From Linepithema humile (taxonomy: Eukaryota; Arthropoda; Insecta; Hymenoptera; Formicidae), in NCBI RefSeq assembly GCF_040581485.1, contig NC_090134.1, forward strand, positions 22,963,698 through 23,027,697: DNA of 64,000 bases. The letters run 5' to 3'. Made by a program: the position numbers and the translations under genes. The notes below the pieces were generated by a model. The model was not told where the DNA came from and did no database searches. It saw only the letters and a list, made by a program, of their open reading frames with translations. Shown here piece by piece: positions 12,801-24,900 of the stretch (position 1 is the stretch's first letter; every line of letters starts with the position of its first letter).

Positions 12801-14609
12801 TAGCCAAGATCTAACGCACGATGTGTAAGAAAAAAGCATTCCGTTGTGAATCCATATGAATCTGCTACTGGTCGAGTCTCACCTTCCGGAGTCGGTATCA
12901 AACATGTTTCTGAAGTCAATCCCACCATATGTATACCACGTTCTAGACTATCGCTTTCATTCTTCACCTAAGAATACAAACATACATGTTAAATAAATAA
13001 GTTCCAATCAGTCTTTGCTCACACAGATTAAATATAGATTTAATATTCAAACTAGTCTTTTCAACACACTAAATATTATATATAATTATATTTTTAATTT
13101 TTTGAAAGCTAACCTCAGCGTTACAATATGTGGGATCTATCTTGGGTACTTTGGTATCGTCCAATTTTATACAAAATGGTTGACAAAGGCGTAGCAGGAC
13201 ATTACCCACATTCAGCATAAAACCATCCGACACACACAATACACCTAATAATCCCATATCCATATGAGAATTCCAAAGTTTTCCCCTATTTGCATTGGCA
13301 TGGAGGCAATTGCTAAGCCATTGCAGAGTCAAGTGACGAATCATTGTCGAACATTTCAGTAAAGAATGGAAAGTTTTATACAGGGCTTCACTTAAGCTAC
13401 TCATAGCTGTCCATATAGTACCTTCCATGACTGTGTTCGGCTGTGATATTTCAATAGTGTATAAAGCAAATTGTAAAATCTAAAAGATTATTTGATTAAT
13501 AGTTGAAAGAGCCGTACTTGCCGTAAAGGTTTATCAAAAAGATCATACGGATCTTTAGCCGTTTTTGGTAAGCAGCTTATGCTGAAGAGTGAACCTAATA
13601 ATGTGTCCGAGTATGCGCAGCCTTGATTATTTTTTGGTGTGCTATGAAGAATCATCAACTTTGCCAAGGGCTCAATAGTGGAAAATATATGTAGTAAAGT
13701 AAACCATTGCTGGCGAAAGGTAAAAAGATTACTCTGAGCTATTTCTTTATGAATAATATCAAGAACCTGAGCAAAGGACCACGCAATTACATCCTCTACA
13801 TCGCTCGCTTTATTTGCAGCAAATAATTCTTCTATTATGCCATTAACGAATGAAGATAATTCTGACTTTGGTGTAACATCATCCATGAATAAATCAACAA
13901 ATTGACTATGAACCTAAATAATAAACAGATGATTATTTTGTGTGTGTGAATATATATATATAGTTTATATGCTATATATATGCTTCTAACAGCTCTTGTT
14001 GTTTTGACAGAAAGAAATTTTCAAAAAGTTTCTCATAACATTATATTATTACGAAAATATTTATACCTCTTGATCTTCGAATAAATTTGGTTCTTGTAAA
14101 GCCGTTTGGGCATTTCGTAGCACAATTTGGCAAGCATTTCTTACAGTATCTTCTAAACTATCATTTGTTTGATAATGTTTTAAACGACAATAACATTCAT
14201 AAAGATAGGTTATAACATGTGTTTGAACGACGTGATTATCGATCTCTTGTACAGATGTATTGTCGTACATACACTCAGGTTTTGGATTTTGCAGCATCAA
14301 ACGCTCGAAAACAGCGTGTTCAATTGAATCAGCATCGATGAATACCAGACATCTCTGTGCAGTATTGTTGCTGTCTCTAAATAATGTTAATCCAAACACA
14401 TGAGCTATAAGCTGATCAATTTTATCCTTTAAAATTCTGGATTCTGTCACATTTTCAGATTTATCTTTAATAGTGTCTAACGATTGTTCCACATAATTAG
14501 TATTGCTACTTTCATCATCGATCGTATGATGCTGCGAAGAAAATGAGACAGCATCATTATCTGTTGAAAACAATCCGGCAAATGGATTGCCACTTATATT
14601 GTCACACAT
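9811..14609 (-). CDS. UBE4A: ubiquitin conjugation factor E4 A (U-box ligase)
   Basis: Fourteen exons: 14067-14609, 13518-13913, 13114-13479, 12774-12967, 12581-12691, 12304-12501, 12123-12241, 11882-12058, 11659-11804, 11429-11580, 11057-11300, 10801-10963, 10481-10685 and 9811-9955. They sum to 1052 codons plus stop, close to vertebrate UBE4A. The protein is an E3/E4 ligase that extends ubiquitin chains. The first exon carries the UBE4A-type N terminus with SGNPFAGLFS. A long helical Ufd2 core follows. The C-terminal U-box (about 970-1050) is split by the last intron and contains DDFLDPIMSTVMTDPV, then SDQTDPFNRSPLTM. The wording of the U-box favours UBE4A over UBE4B. The start ATG at 14609 is the first in frame. 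The last intron (9956-10480) holds one copy of a dispersed repeat. Confidence 0.95.
10208..10242 (+). repeat. dispersed repeat, copy 1
   Basis: About 33 bp (CGTCACGATACATGAAATAA and on) recurs at 41214-41246 with two mismatches. The surrounding bases are also loosely similar. Probably a fragment of an old transposon, inside the last UBE4A intron. Confidence 0.6.
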
Positions 14610-15381
14610 CTTTGTAACTGTTTTTAAAGCGAGATCTCCGTGATAAACATAATCAAATTGCGAACGAATAAGCGCTTTCCATTATTGCATCAATGTGCCA
14701 AAAAGTCTATTTTGTACAATGTCACCCCCCAATGTTGACCGTGTGACTACATATATAGTGATAAATAGTACACTTAATTGTACGAATAACAGTAGGGACA
14801 ATGCGTTGTAAAATTCGATGACATATTGCGCAAACTCATAGAAGCATTGTTGGCTGATAGTTGGTAATACATTAGGATACATCCACACAAACTTGCATAA
14901 GCACATACATAAGGAAAAAATTGTCCAAAATTTGAAGATTTCTCTGTAAACTGTATAAAAATTGTTCTACTGTATTGCAACGTCAAAGCATCAGGCATTC
15001 TGATGCTTTTCAAATGATTTTTTCAGCAATTTATTTATTGATATATATTTTAAAGTTATTTATATAATGTTCTAACCATTTTCTCACTAGATCTAAATTT
15101 ACTACTTTTCACTACTCGTTACATGAGCCATTCTAGTTCTCAGTCGAAATGACCGAAGCCAGATAGCGCTAAAACTGATCTTTACTTTTACAAAAGGAAG
15201 TTGTACTTGTCGATAGTGCCTATTCCTTGTTTGTTGTTGATTGTTAATTGAATTGACAGTAAACATTAATTTGTTAATTATTTTTCTGGTTAAATACATA
15301 ATCTGTACAATTACTTTTACGATAAATTATGTCATATATATATATATATATATATATAAAAGAATTCAATAAAATAATATA
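14610..15381. other. divergent interval, UBE4A / first THAP gene
   Basis: Contains the promoters and 5' UTRs of two head-to-head genes. There is a TA microsatellite at 15334-15358 directly upstream of the THAP start. I see no other recognisable element. Confidence 0.45.
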
Positions 15382-16175
15382 ATGGCAGTTTGTTGTATTT
15401 GTGATGTTAAATTTGGGCTTCAGACAGAATGTGTTAGTTTTCATAGGTACGAATACATATGGTTTATGCAAAGCCTTATTACTATCAGAATGTACAGCTT
15501 TTTATTTATTCTATAGTTTAAAAATTAAATACTTTTATTTTGCAATATAATTTTTAAAGCCATACTGTATATATGCATAATGATTTTCATAATAACATAA
15601 TATAAAGCAAAAGTACTTTATAATTTCAGATTTCCTAAAGATGAAGATAAAAGAGTGCATTGGTTTACAGCAATTGGTGAAAAAGTTAAAAACTTTATAT
15701 TTATTCCCAATTCACAAATATGTAGTAAACATTTTACAATGGAATGCTTTGTGATAACATGCAGTGGTAAAAGATACTTGAAAGCAGATGCTGTACCCAG
15801 TATATTCAACATACCTTTAAAACAAGGACTTGAACTTATTCGACCAGTATGTATTTTATTTTTAATTTAAAAAGTAAATAAATTTAGAAATTTTAAAATG
15901 AAATTCAATAATAAATTAGTCAATAATTATATGAAAATTATATGTTAATTAGATATTATTTTTGTTTTACTAATAAGGTTCAACAACAATTATATACACC
16001 AAAATGTGATAATGCTGCTAGTATGAATCATAAGCAGGAAGAAATTAGAATATCAAAAATCATTATAAAACCTATTAATAATAAATATTCGTACAAATCA
16101 GATTCAGCAAGAGCTGCTAGTCTACTCAAAAGTAATACTAAAATTGGTATTCCATATAGGTAAAATAATAAAACA

Positions 16176-16225
<50 letters not shown>

Positions 16226-16655
16226 TTTTAATATAATAAACCTTTTTTATACTCTTTATGAGGAAAAACAAAAAAGTAAAAGGATTTTTTAAAGGCTAGC
16301 ATCACTATTATGGTATCATAATGGCTAGCCATTGATAGATTTTTTGAAAGCTTTAATTTGCCTTAAATGTTCATTTACTTTTTAATTTATCCTCATAATA
16401 AATTTGATATATTTGTTACATATTGTCATATAAAATATCTTGTTCCGAATATTTTATATATATATGTTGTATAGTGTATCTTTGAATGCCTCAGCAGTCA
16501 GTAATACAGGAGAAATGACTGATCTGCGACATGCAAGGGAATATATCGAAACATTAAAAAAGAAGTTAAAAGTTTCACAACAGAAATGCCGGAGATTACA
16601 AACAAGGGTAACATTTTTAAAATTGCTTGTAAAACATTTGCAAAACAAAAAGTAG
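15382..16655 (+). CDS. THAP-domain protein 1 of 2
   Basis: Four exons (15382-15446, 15630-15846, 15978-16159, 16475-16655) sum to 214 aa. The N terminus is a C2CH THAP zinc finger: C-x2-C in CCICDVKF, FHRFP, a core tryptophan (HWFTAIG), then C-x2-H in ICSKHF, closed by AVPSIF, a good match to the AVPTF box. THAP domains bind specific DNA and are shared by P-element transposases and chromatin regulators. A basic linker follows, then a C-terminal leucine-rich coiled coil (from EYIETLKKKL to LLVKHLQNKK), probably for dimerisation. No transposase catalytic region is present, so this is a transcription-factor-like protein. Its target is unknown. Its last intron contains a TA microsatellite and a foldback element. 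Confidence 0.85.
16182..16222. repeat. AT microsatellite
   Basis: About 20 AT units in the last intron of the first THAP gene, 30 bp upstream of a foldback element. Confidence 0.95.
16256..16398. mobile_element. foldback MITE-like element in THAP intron
   Basis: The outer ends TTATGAGGA and TCCTCATAA are inverted copies, and the arms stay recognisably complementary inward (AAAAGTAAA motifs). The centre is a second palindrome of GGCTAGC and GCTAGCC (16297-16330). At about 140 bp with no coding capacity it fits a MITE, with TA or TTA as possible target site. Family not assigned. Confidence 0.6.
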
Positions 16656-17471
16656 TGAAAAATATAACTACAAAAATAAAGAACAATTTTAATGAATTTT
16701 TTAAAATATCTGTATATCTGTATAAATATAGTAATTTATGTACCTTTTGAGATAAAATTTATGATAATGTAATGACGAAAATATAAGCAAAACTTTATTT
16801 GACAAATAAAATTCATAATGGCAAATACAATGGCCAATAATGGTAAATTACAAAAGTATATTTCTTTTATTGAAAAGTTGAAACTACTTTCAGTTTTTTA
16901 AATAAAGACATTAATTTCCTCTTTACATTATGTTATAAGAAATATAGGAATATAATTCAACAACTATTTATCAAACAATAATGTAATCTTGTTACAAAAT
17001 AAAATTTAAAACACATGCTTATTTTATTTTTTACATTTAATTATTTTCTTTTTGTTTACATAGATATTTCACAGTTGGTTAAGCTATTTTTTGCGTTTAA
17101 CAGTAATTTTATTATTAAGTGTTTCAAATTTTGTTGATGAAATTAATGATCCCAATATTAGATTATATATATATATATATTATATATATACACCAAAATA
17201 TAAAATCAAACGTCACTAGCGATGGCAGCATAAAGATCATTACGGCCATTCTACAAAGCGTCGCAAATGCCCCGTCGCCAGTCGCGAAGAATAACAATTA
17301 CTAATTAAAAAGTGCTATTTCTGGTTATTTTTTATAAGACGGAGCATTTGCAATGCATTGTATATAGAATGGCCCTTAGAATTCTTATTCCGTTAATAAT
17401 AATAAACTTCACCATCTATGTTTTGCTTATAGATCATGGCAATAACGATATATAAATACAGTGTGCGACAG

Positions 17472-17611
17472 TTGCTGGATTCACACTTGGTCCGATTTTC
17501 AACGCACGATGTATGATATTCAATAGGAGAGTTTGTTTTATGTAAAACAATCTTTCTTATTGGATATCGGACGTTATACGTCGGAAATCGGACTCAGTGT
17601 GAACCCAGCAA
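17472..17611. mobile_element. complete foldback MITE-like element
   Basis: The ends TTGCTGGATTCACAC and GTGTGAACCCAGCAA are inverted copies, and complementarity continues almost to the centre (TTGTTTTATG facing CATAAAACAA-like sequence), so the whole 140 bp folds into one hairpin. It lies about 100 bp upstream of the second THAP start, so it could lie in that promoter. No clear target duplication is seen. Confidence 0.7.
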
Positions 17612-17715
17612 GTGTTTTAAATGCATTTAAATGGCAGAATATCTACTTAATGCATTGATGTATACTGCTGTGAAGCAGATACATTTTCAATATTGAGTTT
17701 ATTTTAAATCGCGCA

Positions 17716-18234
17716 ATGTCAAATAAAAAAGGGAAAACTCATTGTTGTACGTGTATTTACAAGAACTGTGGCATAAATAGTAGGAATAATATATTGAACG
17801 TGCGATTTTTTCGACTTCCCATAGAAGACAGAGAACGATTAATTACATGGTTAGTGAATAGTGGTCGTGACAATCTAGCAGAGGAATCCGACGAAGAATT
17901 ACGAAAATTGAGAATGTGCAGCAGACATTTCCCAACAAATATGATGTATCCAAGTGGAAGATTACGAAAAGGAGCAGAACCATTGATATATCCCATTGCG
18001 TCCGATGATCCAGATTCTGTTAATCCTGACAATACGCAATGTCAGGAGCATTATGCGCAAATACGCATTTTAGAAAATAAATTAGCACGTAAAAATGACT
18101 TGATAACAACGTTAAAAAATCGTATCAATGTATTGAGACGTATGGTTAGAGCACAAAATGCTGCAATTGTTCGTTTAAGAACAAAGATAACAAGTAATTT
18201 ATCAGACACAAATTTAAAGAAGATGCGTACCTAA
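17716..18234 (+). CDS. THAP-domain protein 2 of 2
   Basis: Intronless 172-aa frame. The THAP finger has CCTCIYKNCG at residues 10-19, RFFRLP, a core tryptophan (ITWLVNSG) and the C-x2-H of MCSRHF. The AVPTF box is degenerate (AEPLIYP). Residues from about 105 to 160 form a basic, leucine/isoleucine-spaced coiled coil (from HYAQIRILENKL to IVRLRTKI). The plan (finger, short linker, coiled coil) is that of the upstream THAP gene on the same strand, but the sequences are far diverged and this copy has no introns. The start ATG at 17716 is the first in frame and precedes the finger by nine residues. Function is probably DNA binding; targets unknown. Confidence 0.82.
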   Translation: MSNKKGKTHCCTCIYKNCGINSRNNILNVRFFRLPIEDRERLITWLVNSGRDNLAEESDEELRKLRMCSRHFPTNMMYPSGRLRKGAEPLIYPIASDDPDSVNPDNTQCQEHYAQIRILENKLARKNDLITTLKNRINVLRRMVRAQNAAIVRLRTKITSNLSDTNLKKMRT

Positions 18235-19550
18235 AATAATACCTAATCTAACGTCTTAAAGACATTTTGTCAAGACTTTTAATCTACTACGACATTCAAA
18301 CAAAAGATGGATATTATAAGGCATCAGCAAAACATAATGTACAAAAGTTACGATATAATCAAGTAAAATAAAAAATATTCGAAAATGTTTTTTAAAGAAT
18401 ATCGATAAAACATAAGAAGGATCAAATTATATTTATAATATTATTTATAGGAAGTTTGTGATTGGATGCATTTAGTGCGCATTGTGCACTTTTTTCACCC
18501 TTATACGTTTAATACTTTATTCGTTTGCATTTACATAATATATCATTTGTAAGAATGGTTAGTAATCAAAAATTATTAGCATTTGGCACAATTCCAACTA
18601 AATTTGGTATTATTTATAAGAAATTATTCATCAGATAAGCTTTGTTATTCATGTTAGATCAAGGCTTTGAAAGTATTTAATAACTGTAAAGACAGTGTCA
18701 TATATCAACTATATCAGAATCTTATATGTTATAAATTATGTATAAATTTTTTTATAATAAAGATTGTGTTTTGATGTCATGAATGGTAGCTACACTCTGG
18801 CAGTGGCTTTATTTAAAAAGCTAGCACGAGATCTTGGATGTGAATAAATCTTATTTCCTAATTTTTAGCTTGATCTTATAACTTGTTATGAACAAATCTC
18901 GACTTTCTTGGATAAAATTACATGTGTTGACCATTGCTGTTTTGCAAGCAATTGAGATTAGCCTTGCCGTGCAAATAAAATTTCGTCAGCTTTTTTCATA
19001 CAGACATAATATAAAACTTATATATACAGCCACTTATATATTAATATATAATATGCAATATATAAATATAAAAATATAATACAGAATCTATTCTTCAATG
19101 TAATAAAATAAATGTAACTTATATTGCCAATGGATCAGCAAAATAAGTAAATTGAACAGTCTGTTTTAGCAGAAGTATTTTAATTTTTAAATAATATCCA
19201 CAAATGTGACAAGCATGTAAAGAGATACCCAAAAAATTAAAGTCTTTGTACAGATATAATGAAAAATTAACGTTAATATATATTATACTTTGCATTTTAT
19301 CACTAAATACATCCACCTTTTTAATCCTACAATGTTCCTTCAAATTATACTCATATATTAATTTATACCTACTTTGAATCAGATATGTTATCGTATGTAT
19401 CGTATGCACTAAACTCTGTGAAATAGCAGTGTACTTGTACATTTTGTGCTTGATGGATCAAGTGATGAAAATAATTGTCACTTGCCTGTCAACACAAGGC
19501 GTTTTATAAATGTGTTCATGGCATTTGTCATTCTTTATTTGCTACTGTTC
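18235..19550. other. intergenic, no gene seen
   Basis: AT-rich stretch after the second THAP gene. The short open frames here have no protein-like character. The first part is probably 3' UTR. No structured repeat was recognised. Confidence 0.5.
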
Positions 19551-19553
19551 TTA

Positions 19554-19882
19554 GGGCCACTTATTTCCAACGTCGGTTAACTTTAACCGACTGGTAACTT
19601 TTCAGAATAGCCAACTTAAAACTCGAAACTTGTAAATGTATATGGCTTAGTTTACACCGATTGTTTAGTACGCGTACCAAGTACTAAATCAGCTTCTTTG
19701 ATTGGTGTAGATTTTACACTAAACGATTTATACCTATCGGAGAAGCAGATTTAGTATTTGGTACGCGTACTAAACAATCGGTGTAAACTAGGCCCATGTA
19801 TATACAAGTTTCGAGTTTTAAGTTGGCTATTCTGAAAAGTTACCAATTGGTTAAAGTTAACCGACGTTGGAAAAAGTAGCCC
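19554..19882. mobile_element. PIF/Harbinger-like MITE with TTA duplication
   Basis: The outer ends GGGCCACTTATTTCCAACG and CGTTGGAAAAAGTAGCCC are inverted copies, and the arms run inward for over 130 bp on each side (shared motifs CGGTTAACTTTAACCGA-like, TTCAGAATAGCCAACTTAAA, and TTTAGTACGCGTACC near the centre). Both ends are flanked by TTA (19551-19553 and 19883-19885). A 3-bp TTA duplication with GGGC-type ends fits the PIF/Harbinger superfamily; this is inference. There is no coding capacity. Confidence 0.72.
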
Positions 19883-19886
19883 TTAA

Positions 19887-21537
19887 GGGGGTTATCGTGG
19901 TACAATGCGCCTCAAAAATACAGTGCCGCGAGCTGCGCGCGCCTGGTTCCCATTGCGTACTTCTCACTCTTCTTCCGAAGCTTATAGCGTTTTCGATTAT
20001 ACAGGATTTGAACGACCCAGGGTTGATCAATCACTATTTTACTATAAATGCAAGTCTTTCATTGGTGGAGAGGTTGCAATGACGTCATTAACCAACCCTG
20101 GGTCGTTCAAATCCTGTATAATCGAAAACGCTATTAGTTTTTGTAACTGACTGTCTGTGCAAGAGCGCTAGTGTTTCGTCTGTGTATACACACACTATCA
20201 ATTGCGTAAGAAAATAGTGATCCGGCAACAACGCACTTTTAGTTGTTCACTTTTAGTTTTTCAAAGAAAGATTTATGTATTAAGTTGATTTATTTTTAAT
20301 TAAATTGTTTACGTACGTATATATTATATATATATATATATATATACAGGGTGTCCTAGACCTACCGTATCACCCGTTAATGGCAGATTCCTGAGGTCAT
20401 TTGGAGACGAAAATCTTAATGCCAAAATGTCGAGGCTACTATAGTATTTGAATGGGAAAGGTTTAAAGCTTACCAATCAGCTTATCAGAATTTCGCGCGC
20501 TCAGGGACATCGTATCTCGAAAGGACCCTTGCACAATACTTTATTCAATACGTTTTATTCACTTCACTCAGTTCTTATTCACTTTATTCACTTTATTCAC
20601 ATTGTTCGCAATACTGACGAATTTACTAACGATAATAATTTCTAAATTGTATTAAAACACGATGCGCGTCGAACTGTCAAAGCAGTCGTGCCATTGACAA
20701 ATGACGTTTCTCATGTCATGAGAGAAAATCAATACTATCGGAACGAAGTATGATCTGCTACATGAAATGTCGGTAAGAAATGTCGGTAAGAAAAGAAACT
20801 AATTTTTTTTTTAATAAAAGTGTTTTTTGTTCATTTATTAACACATATCAACAATAAAAATAATAAAATAACAACAATAAAAAATAATAACAATGAAATA
20901 AGAACAAGATATAACATTATCGTTATCCGGAACGTAAAATGATTAGTTACAACATAATTTTGCGACTGCCATGTATGTATTTTAAAATATTTTAATCATT
21001 TTTAAGATTTTTATATTATTTTATAATATATTTTTTTATTTTTTTTTTCGATCTACTCTATACTTATGCCTATATTAAATAAATAAATGTCTTCATGCGT
21101 GATTATTTAAAATTCCTACATGTTTTCTGCCACGGAAATCTTACGTGTCGTCGGCCAGCAGTCGCAACGTTGCCACGTCTTGGTAGCATGTAACGTCTAA
21201 TTTTCTGTGTTTTGAACTTTAAAACGCAATATTTTGGAAACCGTGAAGCTAAGCTTCCTGAAATTCAACTATAGTATAGGGACTACAATTCTTAATAACA
21301 TATTAGTTTTTAAAAATTTTCCTAAATTTTGTTTCGACGCTATTGTTTAAAATATGCCTTTCACAACGATCCCTCCATAAGATTCAATATTAAAACTCAC
21401 AACTTTGAGAATTTATATCTCGATTTCGGTGAAGCTGAGTCCTCTAAAATTTTGACATGTTGTACATAATAATGTTATTTATACATGGTAATTTTTTCAA
21501 AATATTCTTAAATTGTTGAAAAATTGCGATAACCCCC
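19887..21537. mobile_element. non-autonomous element flanked by TTAA, GGGGGTTATCG ends
   Basis: TTAAGGGGGTTATCG at the left (19883 on) and CGATAACCCCCTTAA at the right (to 21541) are perfect inverted copies, so a 1.65-kb unit is bounded by TTAA target sites and 11-bp terminal repeats. TTAA duplication is typical of piggyBac-like elements. No transposase frame is present. It contains nested pieces: a 149-bp foldback at 19985-20133, a fragment beginning ACAGGGTGTCCTAG at 20345, and near its right end two imperfect copies of a unit carrying GTGAAGCTAAG / GTGAAGCTGAG (about 21240 and 21430). Confidence 0.6.
19985..20133. mobile_element. nested 149-bp foldback element
   Basis: TAGCGTTTTCGATTATACAG at the left and its exact complement at the right (ending 20133) make arms of about 42 bp, reaching the motif GACCCAGGGTTG. 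TTA flanks both ends (19982-19984 and 20134-20136), fitting a target duplication. It lies inside the larger TTAA-flanked element, so it inserted later. Confidence 0.75.
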
Positions 21538-21994
21538 TTAAATTGTCATCTGTTTCTTTACGTGTTAGGGATTTGTGTCTAGTGTCTTTTTAAGGTTGTC
21601 AAAATTTTATTGATACACTTTCTTGGATAAAATTACAAAATATTCGCCAATCAGATTTAATCACTTCCTAAGCGCCGATTCTGCTGAATGTGACGTATGT
21701 CGCGAACGTAGAAATAAGCCTGACAACTTAACTTCTCACAGTTGTTTATATGTTGTGTTCTCATATTTTATTACATTGCATTGCATATTATTCCGACTTG
21801 CGGAAAAGTTTCTGATATTTACCATCCTTTTATTTTTCACTACGTTCTATATCTCATAGTACGGTAATGGAGATGATAATAATAGAATATAACATCGAGT
21901 TATTTCAATATTGTTTGTCATTACAGTTGTCTACATGATTCATAGTAAAAGTGCAGGTTTCGCTTTTCATTGAGATATCGTTGGGATATCTATT

Positions 21995-24900
21995 ATGGAA
22001 AACAAAAGTAGCAACAATTTTATCAGTTATGTCGGACTGGAAGAGCACGAAATGCAGGTAATTATAACTGCATTCATCTATATGTAAATATTCCGACTTA
22101 CAATTAATCATTATTATATACCCCCGCTTCCTTGTATTTCGTAATTTACAAAATTAAGAAAAATATTAAGACAGTTTTAAATCAACGTCATTTTTTATCT
22201 TCTTTTTTTTTTGTAGACATTTAATTCCAGTCGACGTAATTCATTAATCGAAAATAGTATAAAACTATTGCCAGGAGAAGTTCTTATCGCTGAAGCGCAA
22301 AGTGTCCTTATGTTTTCACCTGTTAGTGACCTGAAACAAGGCATCTCTGGTGTTCTGTCAGTGACTAATTTTAAACTTACTTTTATTACAAGTGATGATT
22401 CAAATGGAGAGGTAACAATTATTAATTTCATTATTAAAGAACGTATATTGAGATGAGAAAGTATGAGTTATGATTGATAAAGTATTATAAAATCTTTGTT
22501 ATAGGATATTATTCATCAACAAAATCATCTCTATGGATATACAGATACATGTTTAACAAATATTGATGAGATTTACATAATAGTGGGTGATAAGAAAAGA
22601 AAGCTGGTTCCTGGTAACACCGTACCTTCAAAAGTAAAAGGGATATTTATCATTTGCAAAGTAAGTTTTTTTATGATATGTGAAAGTGCACAAGTAATGT
22701 AAATTAGCTCTCTTCGATATTAACATTGATCAAAGAATATAAAAAACTCATATAAAAACTCAGTTCTCTCATTAAGGGGTATTAAAGTTAACTATCTACT
22801 GTTCTAAATTAGATTATTTTTTTTATATATGAGAATTGTTTGTGAGTGTAATGGATTGTTATGTATTATATTATAAATTACAGAACCTAAGGACATGGTC
22901 TTTTTCTTTTAAATTTTCACCTTTAGGACATGGTAAGAATCTTTTGACTGCACTGCTACATCATGCTTTTCCTAGCCGACATCAGTTATTATTTGCCTAT
23001 GATTACAAGTTAGTATTATATATAAATCTTGGATTCAATTTTATTAAAAGTGGAATATAAGATTATAAAAAAGTATCTTGATAATGAAATATAACATCAA
23101 TTTTTATGTTATCAGGGAGGCTTATTACAGTAGTCTTGACAAAAATGTCCTACTATTTCGAGATATTTTAGATTGGCAAAATGAATTAAAAAGGACGTTG
23201 TGCAGTGATGAAATAAGGAAAAGTTGGAGGTTATCAACAATTAATGCCAAATTTCAGCTTTGCTCTAGGTAGTTTGCTTACCAAACTTATCTACAGATTT
23301 ATAAATATTTGCTACAAAGAAAAATTTTATTATTGTTTATTTATTTTTTTTTTTCAGTTTATCGCAATTTATAATTGTACCTGCATCTGTGACCGATAGT
23401 CAGTTGACAGATGCGGCTAGACATTTTCAAGGTAATAGACCGCCAGTATGGTCTTGGACAAACACGTATGGTGCAGCATTAGTAAAAATGTCTGAATTGT
23501 TACCAACGATTGCAGAGAGAATGCAGGAAAATATTATGTTTGAAAATGTTCGTAAGAGTCATCCTCAAAAGATGCCTCCAGTTGTTATTGAATTGAATAA
23601 AGATATTAATGTAAAATTGATAGCAGCAAGTTTTACTAAATTCATTAGTTTATGTTCACCAGGTAAATCTTGAATTGTACTGTATGCTGTATCTCGACTG
23701 CATACACAAAGTATCTTTTATTTACAAATGTATATATGTATTTCAGAAAATATTAGACAATTTTGGATACAAGATAATAACTTTTATTCATTGTTAGAAA
23801 GTACAAAATGGCTGAAATATATATCGTATTGTTTACAAAAGACAGTTGAAGTCTGTGACCGGCTTAATTCAGGGATTTCAGTCATTTTACAAGGTAGGTT
23901 TTAGATAACTATCAAGTGCAATTAATGTAAATATTTTTTTTAATAATATTAAATATAAAATACGAATATTTATATATGTATCATATGGAACAAAAAAAGC
24001 TGATAATTTATCAAGCAATGATGGAATATAAGATCTATATAAAGGAAAATCATTTTTAGAAAGTGCTGGCAGAGATTTGTGCTGTGTTATATCAAGTTTA
24101 GCACAATTGTTACTGGATCCTCACTTTCGTACTGTAACTGGTTTTCAGTCATTATTGCAAAAAGAATGGGTTGCTGGAGGCCATCCATTTTGCGATAGAT
24201 TAGGCCACATTGTAAAAACTAGTTCAGAAAAGGTATGTGTTGTATTTAATTTACTTTATAAATGTTTAAAACAATTTGTTAATCGGCAAATAATTTTTAT
24301 TTTACTTACATAGTCTCCGTTATTTCTCTTGTATCTTGATTGCGTTTGGCAATTATGTCAACAATATCCAACGGAATTTGAATTCACGGAAACATACTTG
24401 ACTACATTATGGGACACTGCTCACGTTTCCATTTTTGACACCTTTATCTTTAATTGTGAAAGAGATCGGGCTGTGGCAGCTATGGTATTTATAAAATATT
24501 TTCTCAAATTTACTTCTTTGATTATTTATTATGTCGAAAGTGTTAAGTTGGCAACTTTTCGCAATAACGAATCATCTGACATATTTCATTTTTTAGGATC
24601 CTAACACGCCTCTCGTGCTTCGTAGTGTTTGGGATTGGCGAGAACAATTCAATGATCAAGATATTTTGTTATTTTATAATCCTTTGTTTATTCCCCGTAA
24701 TATCGGTAAGACAGAAAACAGGACAATTCTAAAACCTTTACACACTATCTCCAGTTTGGAGCTTTGGACGCAATGCTACTTTCGTTGGATACCGGCACTC
24801 GAAATTCATAACGGTGGACAAAGGCATGTTGAACTTTACATTAGATTGCTCCAAAACGACGTAAATCAACTTAAAATAAATATCAATGACAATCGTAGCG

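Noticed and set aside
21623..21859. 78-aa frame with a CDVCRERR motif just after the TTAA element
   Set aside because: The cysteine pair hints at a zinc finger but there is no second pair, no splice partner and the rest is a hydrophobic AT-rich translation.
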